NCBI RefSeq assembly: GCF_012184425.1
Contig: NZ_VTOW01000002.1
Coordinates: 1,054,001-1,118,000 of the forward strand
Source: Candidatus Manganitrophus noduliformans
GTDB lineage: Bacteria; Nitrospirota; Nitrospiria; SBBL01; Manganitrophaceae
Direction of reading: 5' to 3'
Length of the DNA stretch: 64,000 nucleotides
Made by a program: the position numbers and the translations under genes. This document shows, one piece after another, positions 41,453-49,460 of this stretch (position 1 is its first letter; each line of letters starts with the position of its first letter). The notes under the pieces are model-generated. The model saw only the letters and a program-made list of their open reading frames with translations. It did no database searches and was not told the DNA's origin.

Positions 41453-42448
41453 ATGCCGCAACTAGTCGCACACTTTGACGTTGAGTCATTACCGGGCCAA
41501 TGCCTTATTGCTTTGCCAAATAAAGAGATCATTGTTCATTCTGCAATCAACGGGTTTGACGTAGAAATTCAACTAATCGTCAATGAAAGTTGGCGGGCAA
41601 AACACAAAAGCGATAACGAATGGACTCGTCGAATTGAACGTTTATTGGTCAGAGTATCGCGAAACGAAGTAGAATTTCCACCTCCGGTATATCCAAACGA
41701 CAAAGGACACCTCGACTACACTATTCAAAGTGAATATTTTTGTCAGAGGATAGAAGCCTTTGGTCATGTAGCCCGGGAAGCAACGAATCGAATGATTCGT
41801 TTTTTCCGGTTCTTATTAAGGACACCCTCGTTACAGGAATTCCCAGCTAACCATCAATATTTTAGCAATGCGAAGTGGACAGACGAGAACAATAAGATTG
41901 TCGGCAAAGCCGGAGTCACTATAGTCTCAGAGAAGGTGCCTGGCCTGTACGGTGAACTCGGAGTCAAGAAGTTAAACCTTGAAACACTAGGGGCATTGGA
42001 AGATTTTATAGGTCACCCTATATCTCTCCCACTCACCCAACAGTTACTCTCAGATGCCCAAAGCGCCTGGTTCGAGGGCAATCTCCGTCGTGCGATCCTA
42101 GAATTAGCAATTGCCTGTGAGATTGCAGTGAAGCGTCAGTTTTTTGCAAATGATTCCCCGGCCGGAGCTGCTTTTGACTATCTCGAAGACAAAGCACAAG
42201 TGAACGTCCGAGTTTTAGAACTTATGGATCGAGTGACTTTAGAAGCTTTTGGAAAAAGTTTTAAAACTGAATACCCAAACGATTATAAGAATATCGACTA
42301 CCTTTTTAGATGCCGCAACAAAGTCGCTCACCGCGGTAAGTTAATCTTCCGCAATGATAGCAACCAAGAAATTACCGTAAATGGAAAAACAGTCTCAGAT
42401 TGGTGGGGTTCCGCCATAATCTTAATGGAGTGGCTATCCGCTCTTTAA
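41453..42448 (+). CDS. HEPN-like protein (RNKVAH motif), accessory
   Basis: The 331-residue protein has an uncharacterised beta-rich N-terminal part. Its helical C-terminal part, from about residue 195, carries AWFEGNLRRAILELAIACEIAVK and then FRCRNKVAHRGK. R288 and H293 form an Rx4H motif, the active-site signature of HEPN ribonucleases. HEPN proteins are common in toxin-antitoxin and phage-defence loci. No Shine-Dalgarno site precedes the ATG, and codon use is AT-rich, which marks it as foreign. It is 96 bp downstream of the zinc-ribbon gene on the same strand. RNase activity is only inferred from the motif. Confidence 0.7.
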   Translation: MPQLVAHFDVESLPGQCLIALPNKEIIVHSAINGFDVEIQLIVNESWRAKHKSDNEWTRRIERLLVRVSRNEVEFPPPVYPNDKGHLDYTIQSEYFCQRIEAFGHVAREATNRMIRFFRFLLRTPSLQEFPANHQYFSNAKWTDENNKIVGKAGVTIVSEKVPGLYGELGVKKLNLETLGALEDFIGHPISLPLTQQLLSDAQSAWFEGNLRRAILELAIACEIAVKRQFFANDSPAGAAFDYLEDKAQVNVRVLELMDRVTLEAFGKSFKTEYPNDYKNIDYLFRCRNKVAHRGKLIFRNDSNQEITVNGKTVSDWWGSAIILMEWLSAL

Positions 42449-42483
42449 TATAGCCCGCTAAAAATTCCGAGAAAAGTAGACCT

Positions 42484-43443
42484 TTATACTGGCAAATGCG
42501 CGTGGACGACGGCGGCGAGCGCCTGAATGAAGAGCGGCGAGGCGTTGAGCGATTCGGTCCGGCGGAGCGCGATTCCTTTGGATTCCGCCGTTTGTTTGTA
42601 GAGGATGTCGATGTCGTAGAGGATCTCGACATGGTCGCAGACGAATCCGACCGGAACGATGAGGAGATGTTTTTCGCCTTTGGCGGCCAGCTCGTTGAGG
42701 ACCTCATCCACCTCCGGTCCCAGCCATTTCCCCGGCGACATTCCGCGGCTCTGATAGGCAAAGCGGGAATTCACCTTCCCCAGCCGCTTCACCACGCCGG
42801 CGACGGTCACCTCCAACTCCTTCGGATAAGGATCTCCTTCCGCGAGGACCCGCTCTGGAAGAGAGTGGGCCGTGAAAAGGATCGGGATCGTCGATCGGAT
42901 TTCTTCCGGATAGGCGACGAGCGCCTCCTTCACTTTTTTCGCGAAAGCATCGAGGAGAAGCGGTTGGTTGTGCCAGCTCTCCACCGCCGTCATCGGCAGG
43001 TCGCTCCCGGCGTCGGCGAGCGCCGTCTGGAGCGCCTGGATATAGGCGCCGACGCTCAGCTTGGAGTAGTGCGGGGCCAGGCTGATGGCGATGAGCTGTT
43101 GCGACTGATCCTCATTGATCTGCTTGACCGCCTCTTTGATAAAGGGGGTCCAATGCCGCATCCCGATGTAGACGCGGAATCGGGACGATTTTTTGTTCAG
43201 CTCGGCTTCGAGGGCGGCGGCCTGCTGCTGCGTGATCTCCAGGAGCGGCGACTTCCCGCCGATCAGCCGATAACGCTCCCGGACCTGCGAGACGATCTCG
43301 GGCGAGGGGACCCGATCCTTCATGATGTGGCGGAGAAACGGCTCGACGTCGTCGAGCGAATCGGGCCCGCCGTGGGCCATCAAGAGGACCGCCACCTGCT
43401 CCGATGGAACCTTCTTCATCGGGTTTCCGTTCCGGGTGATCAT
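42484..43443 (-). CDS. hemH: Ferrochelatase
   Basis: The 319-residue protein is a HemH of normal length. VAVLLMAHGGPDSLDDVEPFL opens the protein, SLAPHYSKLSVGAYI contains a conserved block, and FTAHSLPERV carries the catalytic His. YQSRGMSPGKWLGPE and PVGFVCDHVEILYDID include the Glu/Asp residues of the metal path. It inserts ferrous iron into protoporphyrin IX to make heme. Its ATG at 43443 overlaps the hemE stop by four bases; a second ATG at 43419 is possible. It completes the hemE-hemH-hemG set of late heme synthesis in this window. Confidence 0.95.
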   Translation of the reverse strand: MITRNGNPMKKVPSEQVAVLLMAHGGPDSLDDVEPFLRHIMKDRVPSPEIVSQVRERYRLIGGKSPLLEITQQQAAALEAELNKKSSRFRVYIGMRHWTPFIKEAVKQINEDQSQQLIAISLAPHYSKLSVGAYIQALQTALADAGSDLPMTAVESWHNQPLLLDAFAKKVKEALVAYPEEIRSTIPILFTAHSLPERVLAEGDPYPKELEVTVAGVVKRLGKVNSRFAYQSRGMSPGKWLGPEVDEVLNELAAKGEKHLLIVPVGFVCDHVEILYDIDILYKQTAESKGIALRRTESLNASPLFIQALAAVVHAHLPV

Positions 43444-44462
43444 CTCGCGCTCTTTCGGTGGACCCGCTCGATCACCGCGTCGACGCTCTCAAGGGGTGTT
43501 TCGGGAAGGATGCCGTGGCCGAGATTGAAGATGTGGCCGGGGCGGCCGGCGGCGCGGCGAAGGATTTCATCCACCTGCTTTTCGATTTCGGCCCGCGGCG
43601 CGAAGAGGACGACCGGATCGAGATTTCCTTGAACGGCGACATCGTACCCCAGCCGCTTCCATCCCTCATCCAGGTTGACCCGCCAGTCGAGGCCGATCAC
43701 ATCCCCCCCCGCCTCTTTCTGCAGCTCCAGCAGCGTCGCAGTCCCGGTCCCGAAGTGGATCAGCGGCACCCCCGCGCTCCGAAGCGCGGTGAAGAGCGCC
43801 TTCATGTGGGGAAAGACAAAGCGCCGGTAGTCGTCGGGCGAGAGGGCCCCGATCCAGCTGTCAAAAACCTGAAGCGTCTGCGCCCCCGCTTTGACTTGGG
43901 CGAGCAGGTAATCGGAGAGAACGCGGACCAGCTTCGTCATCAAGAGATCCCAGACCTCCGGCGCGCCGTACATCATCCGCTTGGTATCGAGATAATTCCG
44001 GGAATGTCCCCCTTCGATCATGTAGCTCGCGAGGGTGAACGGGGCGCCGGCGAAGCCGATGAGCGGCACCTTCAGCTCTCGCCGAACCTGCCGGATCGCC
44101 TCCATCACGTAGCCGAGGCTCTCTTCCGGCTCGACCGGCCGGAGCGCTTCGACCCCTTTTTTATCTTTCACCGGATTGTGGATGGCCGGTCCTTCTCCCT
44201 TGACGAATTCAAGCTGCAGCCCCATCGGCTCCAGCGGCAGGAGGATGTCTGCGAAGATGATCGACGCGTCGAGCTCGAACCGTTTGATCGGCTGAAGGGT
44301 CACCTCGGCGGCCAGCTCCGGCGTTTTGCAGACGGTCAGGAGCGAATGCTTCGCCCGGACTTCGCGAAATTCTTTCATGTAGCGTCCCGCCTGGCGCATC
44401 AGCCAGACCGGCGTGCAATCAACCGGCTCCCGCCGGCAGGCTTTTAAGAATCGATCGTTCGT
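43440..44462 (-). CDS. hemE: Uroporphyrinogen decarboxylase, with apparent ACG start
   Basis: The ~340-residue protein has the HemE signatures TPVWLMRQAGRYMKEFREVR and GFAGAPFTLASYMIEGG. It also has QVFDSWIGALSP and GNLDPVVLFAP. It decarboxylates uroporphyrinogen III to coproporphyrinogen III. The protein family starts with (M)NDRFLKACRREPVD. Here that Met position is an ACG codon at 44460-44462, six bases after AAAAGGGAG. The only conventional in-frame start is a TTG at 44558, which would translate a simple-sequence leader. Either hemE uses ACG, or its start has been damaged. It overlaps hemH and is probably in one operon with it. Confidence 0.9.
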   Translation of the reverse strand, partial: TNDRFLKACRREPVDCTPVWLMRQAGRYMKEFREVRAKHSLLTVCKTPELAAEVTLQPIKRFELDASIIFADILLPLEPMGLQLEFVKGEGPAIHNPVKDKKGVEALRPVEPEESLGYVMEAIRQVRRELKVPLIGFAGAPFTLASYMIEGGHSRNYLDTKRMMYGAPEVWDLLMTKLVRVLSDYLLAQVKAGAQTLQVFDSWIGALSPDDYRRFVFPHMKALFTALRSAGVPLIHFGTGTATLLELQKEAGGDVIGLDWRVNLDEGWKRLGYDVAVQGNLDPVVLFAPRAEIEKQVDEILRRAAGRPGHIFNLGHGILPETPLESVDAVIERVHRKSAR

Positions 44463-44474
44463 GGGAGACTCCCT

Positions 44475-44575
44475 TTTGATTACGGATTGGCGATTTCGGA
44501 TTGCAGCCTGAAACAGGCGAAATTTATTATTTTTTAATTCGCAATCCGCATTCCGCAATCCGAAATTTCTTCAAA
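44475..44575. repeat. Degenerate heptad-type intergenic repeat in the hemE leader
   Basis: Imperfect units of the form ATTCGCA/ATCCGCA/TTCCGCA and ATTACGG/ATTGGCG recur in both orientations around a central AT-rich part. Similar low-complexity runs occur in other gaps of the window (6790-6860, 8280-8340, 56090-56130). They fall in the untranslated leader of hemE. Confidence 0.5.
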
Positions 44576-44585
44576 TTACCGCTGG

Positions 44586-44614
44586 ATTCTAACATCCTGG
44601 GGGGGAGGAGTCAA
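44586..44614 (-). promoter_or_regulatory. Predicted promoter of hemE-hemH
   Basis: On the minus strand TTGACT (44609-44614) and TAGAAT (44586-44591) are 17 bp apart. Transcription would begin near 44579, leaving a ~117-nt leader before the ACG at 44462. Confidence 0.6.
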
Positions 44615-44823
44615 TCGCGGGGTGAACGCCTGGTGAGAATTTGGAGCGGGATGAAAACCGCCGGACAAGATATGTTTTCAATCTTTGGACATTCATTAGA
44701 AAAAGAAATCGACATCCGATCGGGCAGGTCATCAAGATTGGAGGCACGACGTCATCTTCATGGCCGCACCGAAGAGCCAGGCGTCTTAAAAGTGTCCTCT
44801 TCTCCCCTCCCTAAATTAAGCCA

Positions 44824-44852
44824 TTGACATTACGGGTGCCTTAGATTATACA
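44824..44852 (+). promoter_or_regulatory. Predicted promoter of the SIR2-like gene
   Basis: A perfect TTGACA (44824-44829) and TATACA (44847-44852) are 17 bp apart. A small hairpin (AGACGC with GCGTCT, 44871-44890) lies in the leader just before the start codon and may influence translation. The 44615-44823 interval holds nothing else that I can support. Confidence 0.65.
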
Positions 44853-44897
44853 GAAAAGCCATAGGTAGAAAAAGACGCTTTTTAGGGCGTCTAATAC

Positions 44898-45923
44898 ATG
44901 TTAGCTTACAGAATGATTCCACCCGAGTACACCGAAGAGTACGAAATCAAACACGTGTCCTTTGGCAGGCCCCATGTGGTCTTGCTGGGCGCCGGAGCCA
45001 GTTATGCAGCGTTCCCCAATGGCGACAAGAACGGGCGCAAGCTTCCTTTGTTGAAGGACTTCGTAGAGGTCATCGGTTTAGAACATTTGATGTCGGAAGC
45101 TAACATCCAACTACCATTTGATGACTTCGAAGCAATTTATTCGAGGATTGCTTTAGACCCCGATCTGACTTCTGTAAAAGGCCGCATCGATACTGCGGTC
45201 TACACATACTTCGAAAGCTTGGAACTGCCGGAAGGACCGACCCTCTATGATCATCTGATACTGTCTCTGCGCCGTAAGGACGTGATTGCGACATTCAACT
45301 GGGATCCATTTCTTTGGAATGCGTGCCACAGAAACCGTTCAACTGCAAGTCCGCCGTCGATCCTATTTCTACACGGCTCGGTAGCGATCGGTCGCTGTGA
45401 CAATTGCAAGATTGTGCTTTCAAGAAGTCAGGTCCACTGTAAATGCGGGCGCGCGATCGAGCCGGTACCTATCTTATTTCCAGTAACGAAAAAGAATTAC
45501 AACTCTGACGCAGCAATTGCAGCGCACTGGCGGAACCTTCAGCGAGCATTGAAAGAATGCTGGGCATTCACGATTTTTGGTTACAGCGCCCCGAAGACTG
45601 ACGTAGAGGCGGTAGCTTTATTAAAGGAAGGTTGGGGTAGGGTAAATGATCGGAATCTTGAAGAAATCGAGATTATCGACATCAAGAACGAAGATTCGCT
45701 TCGCGCATCATGGGATCAGTTCATTCACACGCACCATTACACAGTCAAGCGCAGCTATTTTGAATCGTGGCTTGCTGAGCACCCCCGCCGGAGTTGCGAA
45801 GCAATCTGGGCACAAAATATGGATTGCATGTTCATTCAGCCTTTCACTCCTCCACGGAATTCGTCATTTGAGCAACTGCATGCTTGGTTCAAACCGAGGA
45901 TTGATGCGGAATCTGCAGGCTAA
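44898..45923 (+). CDS. SIR2-like NAD-binding protein, likely defence gene
   Basis: The 341-residue protein has a SIR2-like Rossmann pattern: HVVLLGAGASYAAFP (G31-S35) as the NAD-binding loop, ATFNWDPFL with N134 and D136, and FLHGSV with H159. A zinc ribbon made by C167, C170, C181 and C183 precedes a final FTIFGYSAPKTD strand. This fits SIR2-like_2 proteins, many of which are NAD-depleting effectors in phage defence rather than deacetylases. Its helix content beyond residue 240 is not assigned. It is AT-richer than its neighbours, with a strong own promoter. The next gene (46025) is a HEPN-like protein, a plausible partner. Confidence 0.8.
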   Translation: MLAYRMIPPEYTEEYEIKHVSFGRPHVVLLGAGASYAAFPNGDKNGRKLPLLKDFVEVIGLEHLMSEANIQLPFDDFEAIYSRIALDPDLTSVKGRIDTAVYTYFESLELPEGPTLYDHLILSLRRKDVIATFNWDPFLWNACHRNRSTASPPSILFLHGSVAIGRCDNCKIVLSRSQVHCKCGRAIEPVPILFPVTKKNYNSDAAIAAHWRNLQRALKECWAFTIFGYSAPKTDVEAVALLKEGWGRVNDRNLEEIEIIDIKNEDSLRASWDQFIHTHHYTVKRSYFESWLAEHPRRSCEAIWAQNMDCMFIQPFTPPRNSSFEQLHAWFKPRIDAESAG

Positions 45924-45928
45924 CTATG

Positions 45929-45950
45929 TGGTACGTGTCTGGTACGTGTC
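45929..45950 (+). repeat. Tandem 11-bp direct repeat
   Basis: TGGTACGTGTC occurs twice in tandem, directly after the SIR2-like gene. It lies in the 101-bp gap before the HEPN-like gene and may be a binding site or a scar of insertion. Confidence 0.6.
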
Positions 45951-46024
45951 AGTCTTAACTTTTTGACTTATGCACATAGGTGTTAAGAGGGGTGTTATTT
46001 TGATTAACCACAGAGAAACAAAAA

Positions 46025-46657
46025 ATGACTGATGACATAGAATCGTCAGCTGAACAATTAGAAAAAGCAAGCTTAGAGAACAAAAGACTTTGGAATGCGA
46101 CAGCAGCAATTACTTTCGCATGGGCTAACATTGAAAACTCCATGATCATGCTCCTCGAAAAAATCTTAAATGAGAACCGCACTAGCTCTGTTAGCTATGC
46201 GTCTGCAATCTATTTTGCACCTTCCAATATAGAAACGCGATTCAAAATCGTGGACAGGGCTTTAGAGGAGTTCATTTATCATCATGGGTTAGTAGGTTTA
46301 GCTGATGAATGGAAGGCATGTCTAAAAACATTAGACAATCTTAAACGTACCCGCAACAAAGTTGCTCACGGTCATATCAGCAGTATACACAAAAATGGGA
46401 AAACTTATTATCGTTTAACTTCACCCCTTTTTAATATGCAGGAGGCCCGTGCCACATATAAGAATAAACAGATTCCCGGCCTGAGCGCTAATGATTTAGA
46501 AAATTCCTTAAAGGCTACCTTTGAGATAAATCAAAGAATTCGTGAATTCACGAAATTGGTAGAATTCATTCAAATGGGGGATCTCCCTTCATACGGGAGA
46601 AAACTCGCTGAACTGAGGGCCAGCCGTGAAAAATCAACCGATAACAGGACAGTCTAA
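46025..46657 (+). CDS. HEPN-like protein (RNKVAH motif), SIR2 neighbour
   Basis: The 210-residue, mainly helical protein has ATAAITFAWANIENSMIMLLEKIL followed by LKTLDNLKRTRNKVAHGH. R110 and H115 give the Rx4H ribonuclease motif of HEPN domains. It has no signal peptide. The shape matches small HEPN toxins or the 'MAE_28990/MAE_18760-like' HEPN group, but I cannot assign a family. The ATG has no Shine-Dalgarno site and base use is AT-rich, as for the SIR2 gene. The gap between them has no good promoter, so the pair may be one transcript. The motif is identical to that of the gene at 41453. Confidence 0.7.
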   Translation: MTDDIESSAEQLEKASLENKRLWNATAAITFAWANIENSMIMLLEKILNENRTSSVSYASAIYFAPSNIETRFKIVDRALEEFIYHHGLVGLADEWKACLKTLDNLKRTRNKVAHGHISSIHKNGKTYYRLTSPLFNMQEARATYKNKQIPGLSANDLENSLKATFEINQRIREFTKLVEFIQMGDLPSYGRKLAELRASREKSTDNRTV

Positions 46658-46701
46658 ATCCTCCTCAACCTGTCTCGACCACCCCTACGTGGGAAACCCC
46701 T

Positions 46702-47586
46702 CTAAGGATCATCAAGAGCGAAGATCACCGGAATGCGGACGGAGGAAGTTACCGGCGTCTCTCCGCGCCGCGCCGGGAGAAAGGTCCACTTCATCACCGC
46801 CTCGACCGCCGAGCGGTCGAGATCGTCATGCCCGGAAGATTGCTCGATGAGCGCCTCGCCGACTCTCCCGGTCGAGAGAACCGTTACCCGGAGGAGGGCC
46901 GTTCCTTCCCTCCCCTTGGCCCGCGCGCTCTCAGGATAACGCGGCTTCGGATTGGATCGCCCGGCGCTTGGAATCATAAAACGGGGACCGATCTGCCCTC
47001 CTCCCGCCCCCCCGATCCCCCCGGGGAGCGCATCACTGACCGTCGGCTGGGGCGCGCCTCCATCTGAGGAGCCTGACTCTTTCTCCCATTCTCCCACCCC
47101 CCCCGCTGAGTCGTTGCCGGAACGGTTCCCTCCTGTAACAAGTCTGAAGGTCGGCTCCGGTTCGAACCGCTCTTCGGACAAGGGTTCCACAATCTCCTCC
47201 ATGGGAGGAAGGTCCGGATCGGAAAAAGCATCCGGTTCCTCCGGAAAGACCGTTTCCGGCTCCTCCTGATTGGAAGGAGGAGAGACTTGCGCTTCAGCCT
47301 CCTCGACAGAAGAAGGCGCGGGGGACGGCGGGGCCCCCTCCGCGATGGAGGCGAGGGCTTCTTCGGATTGCATCGGGAAAGCAGGCCGCGGTGGGATAAG
47401 ATCGGACGAGCCGGTGGCGTCTCCCATGATCGAGGCGGACGATTCTATCCGGCCAAGCGAGACCAATTCGACAACCAAACCCTCTATTTCACTTCCGCGG
47501 CGATTCTCTCCCGAAAAGAGAGCGAAGAGCAGAACCATGTGAAACAGGAGGGAAAGGACCAATGCAAGGCGAATCTTTGACTTCAT
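46702..47586 (-). CDS. tonB: TonB-family energy transducer
   Basis: The 294-residue protein has an N-terminal membrane anchor (LALVLSLLFHMVLLFALF), a long Pro/Glu-rich periplasmic linker and a TonB C-terminal domain. The domain shows PKPRYPESARAKGREGTALLRVTVL, then EQSSGHDDLDRSAVEAVMKW. It couples the inner-membrane proton gradient (through ExbB-ExbD, not in this window) to outer-membrane receptors. It is the last gene of the B12 operon, five bases after btuD, with GGGGAGA upstream. This suggests a TonB dedicated to BtuB. Confidence 0.88.
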   Translation of the reverse strand: MKSKIRLALVLSLLFHMVLLFALFSGENRRGSEIEGLVVELVSLGRIESSASIMGDATGSSDLIPPRPAFPMQSEEALASIAEGAPPSPAPSSVEEAEAQVSPPSNQEEPETVFPEEPDAFSDPDLPPMEEIVEPLSEERFEPEPTFRLVTGGNRSGNDSAGGVGEWEKESGSSDGGAPQPTVSDALPGGIGGAGGGQIGPRFMIPSAGRSNPKPRYPESARAKGREGTALLRVTVLSTGRVGEALIEQSSGHDDLDRSAVEAVMKWTFLPARRGETPVTSSVRIPVIFALDDP

Positions 47587-47590
47587 CTTT

Positions 47591-48397
47591 TCATCTCCCC
47601 GGCGGCGCGATCGAAAGGGGGGTCACCACCGGATAGTGAAGCGTCGGATGAATCGTGATCTCCGCCTCGATGCCGTAGACCCGCCGCAGATTCTGCTCCG
47701 TCAGGACCGCCCGCGGCGCACCGTCCGCAATCACCTCCCCCTGATGAAGCAAGATCAAGCGCCGGCAATAACGCGCCGCCAGATGAAGATCGTGCAGCGC
47801 CATCACGACGGAGATCCCTTTCTCGACGAGAGAAGCGACCAGCTCGATGACGCCGAGCTGATGCTGCGGGTCGAGGTTCGCCGTCGGCTCATCGAGCAGA
47901 AGGGTGCTCGCCTCCTGCGCCAGGGTCCGGGCCAGCAGCACCCGCTGCAGTTCTCCCCCGGATAATTCCGTCACCGGCCGGTCGGCCAAAGCGCTCGTCG
48001 CCGTCCGCCGCATCGCCTCTTGGGCGATTTCATAATCTCTGGAAGACTCCCGCTCGAAGCGCCCGAGATGCGCATACCGCCCCATCAGAACCACCTCCCG
48101 GCAGGCAAAGGCGGAATCGAGCGATGGGCTCTGGGGAAGATAGGCGACCCGCTGCGCGAGCGCCCGATGGCTCCACTCACTGAGGTCTTTCCCGTCGAGG
48201 AGGATCGCGCCGTCGGTCGGTGTCAGGAGCTTCATCAGCAGCTTCAGGAGGCTCGACTTCCCCGCGCCGTTCGGACCGATCAGGCCGATCAGCTCCCGGC
48301 CCCCGATCTTGAGATCAATCCGATGCAAGATCGGCCTTCCTCTCCTCGAAAGGGAAACCTTTTGGATATCGATCCCCCCCGTCTCAGCGCCCGCCAT
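47591..48397 (-). CDS. btuD: Cobalamin ABC transporter ATP-binding protein
   Basis: The 268-residue protein is an ABC ATPase: Walker A GPNGAGKSS, signature LSGGELQR, Walker B LLLDEPTANLD and switch His in VVMALHDLHLAARY. The FepC/BtuD type is recognised by the length and the SPSLDSAFACREVVLMGRYAHL segment. It powers corrinoid uptake with BtuC. ATG 48397 lies seven bases after AAAGGG; GTG 48400 is an alternative. It overlaps btuC by 14 bases. The neighbours support a B12 rather than iron-siderophore substrate. Confidence 0.92.
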   Translation of the reverse strand: MAGAETGGIDIQKVSLSRRGRPILHRIDLKIGGRELIGLIGPNGAGKSSLLKLLMKLLTPTDGAILLDGKDLSEWSHRALAQRVAYLPQSPSLDSAFACREVVLMGRYAHLGRFERESSRDYEIAQEAMRRTATSALADRPVTELSGGELQRVLLARTLAQEASTLLLDEPTANLDPQHQLGVIELVASLVEKGISVVMALHDLHLAARYCRRLILLHQGEVIADGAPRAVLTEQNLRRVYGIEAEITIHPTLHYPVVTPLSIAPPGR

Positions 48398-49460
48398 CAC
48401 GAATCCCTTTATGAAGAAGGTAGAGAAAAAAGGGAACGCCGACCAGCGAAGTAATCGTCCCCAAGCGAAGCTCCTCCGGCGAGATCACAACCCGCGCCAA
48501 GAGATCGGCGCCGACCAGGAAGACGCCTCCCGCTAAGAATGAGGCCGGTAGCAAGATCCGGTGATCGGGACCGATGATCAGCCGAACGACATGCGGAATG
48601 ATGAGGCCGACGAACGCGATCGTCCCGGTGAAAGCGACCGCCGCGCCGGTCACAAGCGAGGAGAGCAGCAGCAGGAAGCGCTGGACCGATTTGACCCGCA
48701 TCCCAAGCGCCGCCGCCCCCTCTTCCCCCTCCAAGGCAAGGAGGTTCAGATCGCGCGCGAAGAAGAGAAGGCCCGCGCTCCCCAGCAGGATCGGAACAAA
48801 CGCCACCTTCAGATGAATCCACCCCCGCGCGTCGAGGCCCCCCATCAACCAAAAGAGGATCTCGCCGACCACGGCGACCGAGGTGAGCCTCGAAAGGATC
48901 AGGGACATCATCGACACCATGAAGATCCCGACCGCCATCCCGGAGAGGAGAAAGGTGGTCACCGGCGTCTTCCCGTCCCGTGTCGCAATCCGGTAGACCA
49001 GGAGAACCGTGCCGAAGGCGCCGGCGAAGGCGAAGGCCGGCAGGATGAGATGATGATGAAAAGCGAGTCCCGACCCCAGCGCAATCACCGCGCCGAGGGC
49101 CGCCCCGCCGGAGAGGCCGATGACCCCCGGATCGGCCATCGGGTTGCGGAAGAGCCCCTGCATCGCCGCCCCCGAAACCGCCAGCCCCCCGCCGATCAAT
49201 GCGGCCAAGAGAACACGCGGAAGCCGGACGGTGAGGATGATGATTTCCTGTGACGCCTCCCACCCCGCGAGATGGATGAAAGGGAGTTGATTCAGTATCA
49301 ATCGAGCAACCACCGGAAGCGGTACCGCCACCGATCCGACCGCCGTCGCCACGACGATCATTCCGGCCAGCAGAAGAAGGAGCATGGAGAGCAAGCCGGC
49401 CTTCGGCCAGAAGGAGGGGAGCGTGCACCGCAGGGGAAGGGTCAACGGAGACGGCCTCAT
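48384..49460 (-). CDS. btuC: Cobalamin ABC transporter permease
   Basis: The 358-residue protein has about ten hydrophobic spans and FecCD/BtuC family landmarks: LRLPRVLLAALIGGGLAVSGAAMQGLFRNPMADPGVIGLSGGA, cited in outline, and AFTGTIAFVGLIIPHVVRLIIGPDHR. It forms the inner-membrane path with BtuD. The ATG overlaps the btuF stop (ATGA, 49457-49460). The longer frame to 49505 lies inside btuF and is not used. Confidence 0.92.
   Translation of the reverse strand: MRPSPLTLPLRCTLPSFWPKAGLLSMLLLLLAGMIVVATAVGSVAVPLPVVARLILNQLPFIHLAGWEASQEIIILTVRLPRVLLAALIGGGLAVSGAAMQGLFRNPMADPGVIGLSGGAALGAVIALGSGLAFHHHLILPAFAFAGAFGTVLLVYRIATRDGKTPVTTFLLSGMAVGIFMVSMMSLILSRLTSVAVVGEILFWLMGGLDARGWIHLKVAFVPILLGSAGLLFFARDLNLLALEGEEGAAALGMRVKSVQRFLLLLSSLVTGAAVAFTGTIAFVGLIIPHVVRLIIGPDHRILLPASFLAGGVFLVGADLLARVVISPEELRLGTITSLVGVPFFLYLLHKGIRDGGR

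Noticed and set aside
46702-47586. Link of tonB to the SIR2-HEPN pair
   Set aside because: They are convergent, and tonB is tied to btuD by a five-base gap, so it belongs to the B12 operon.
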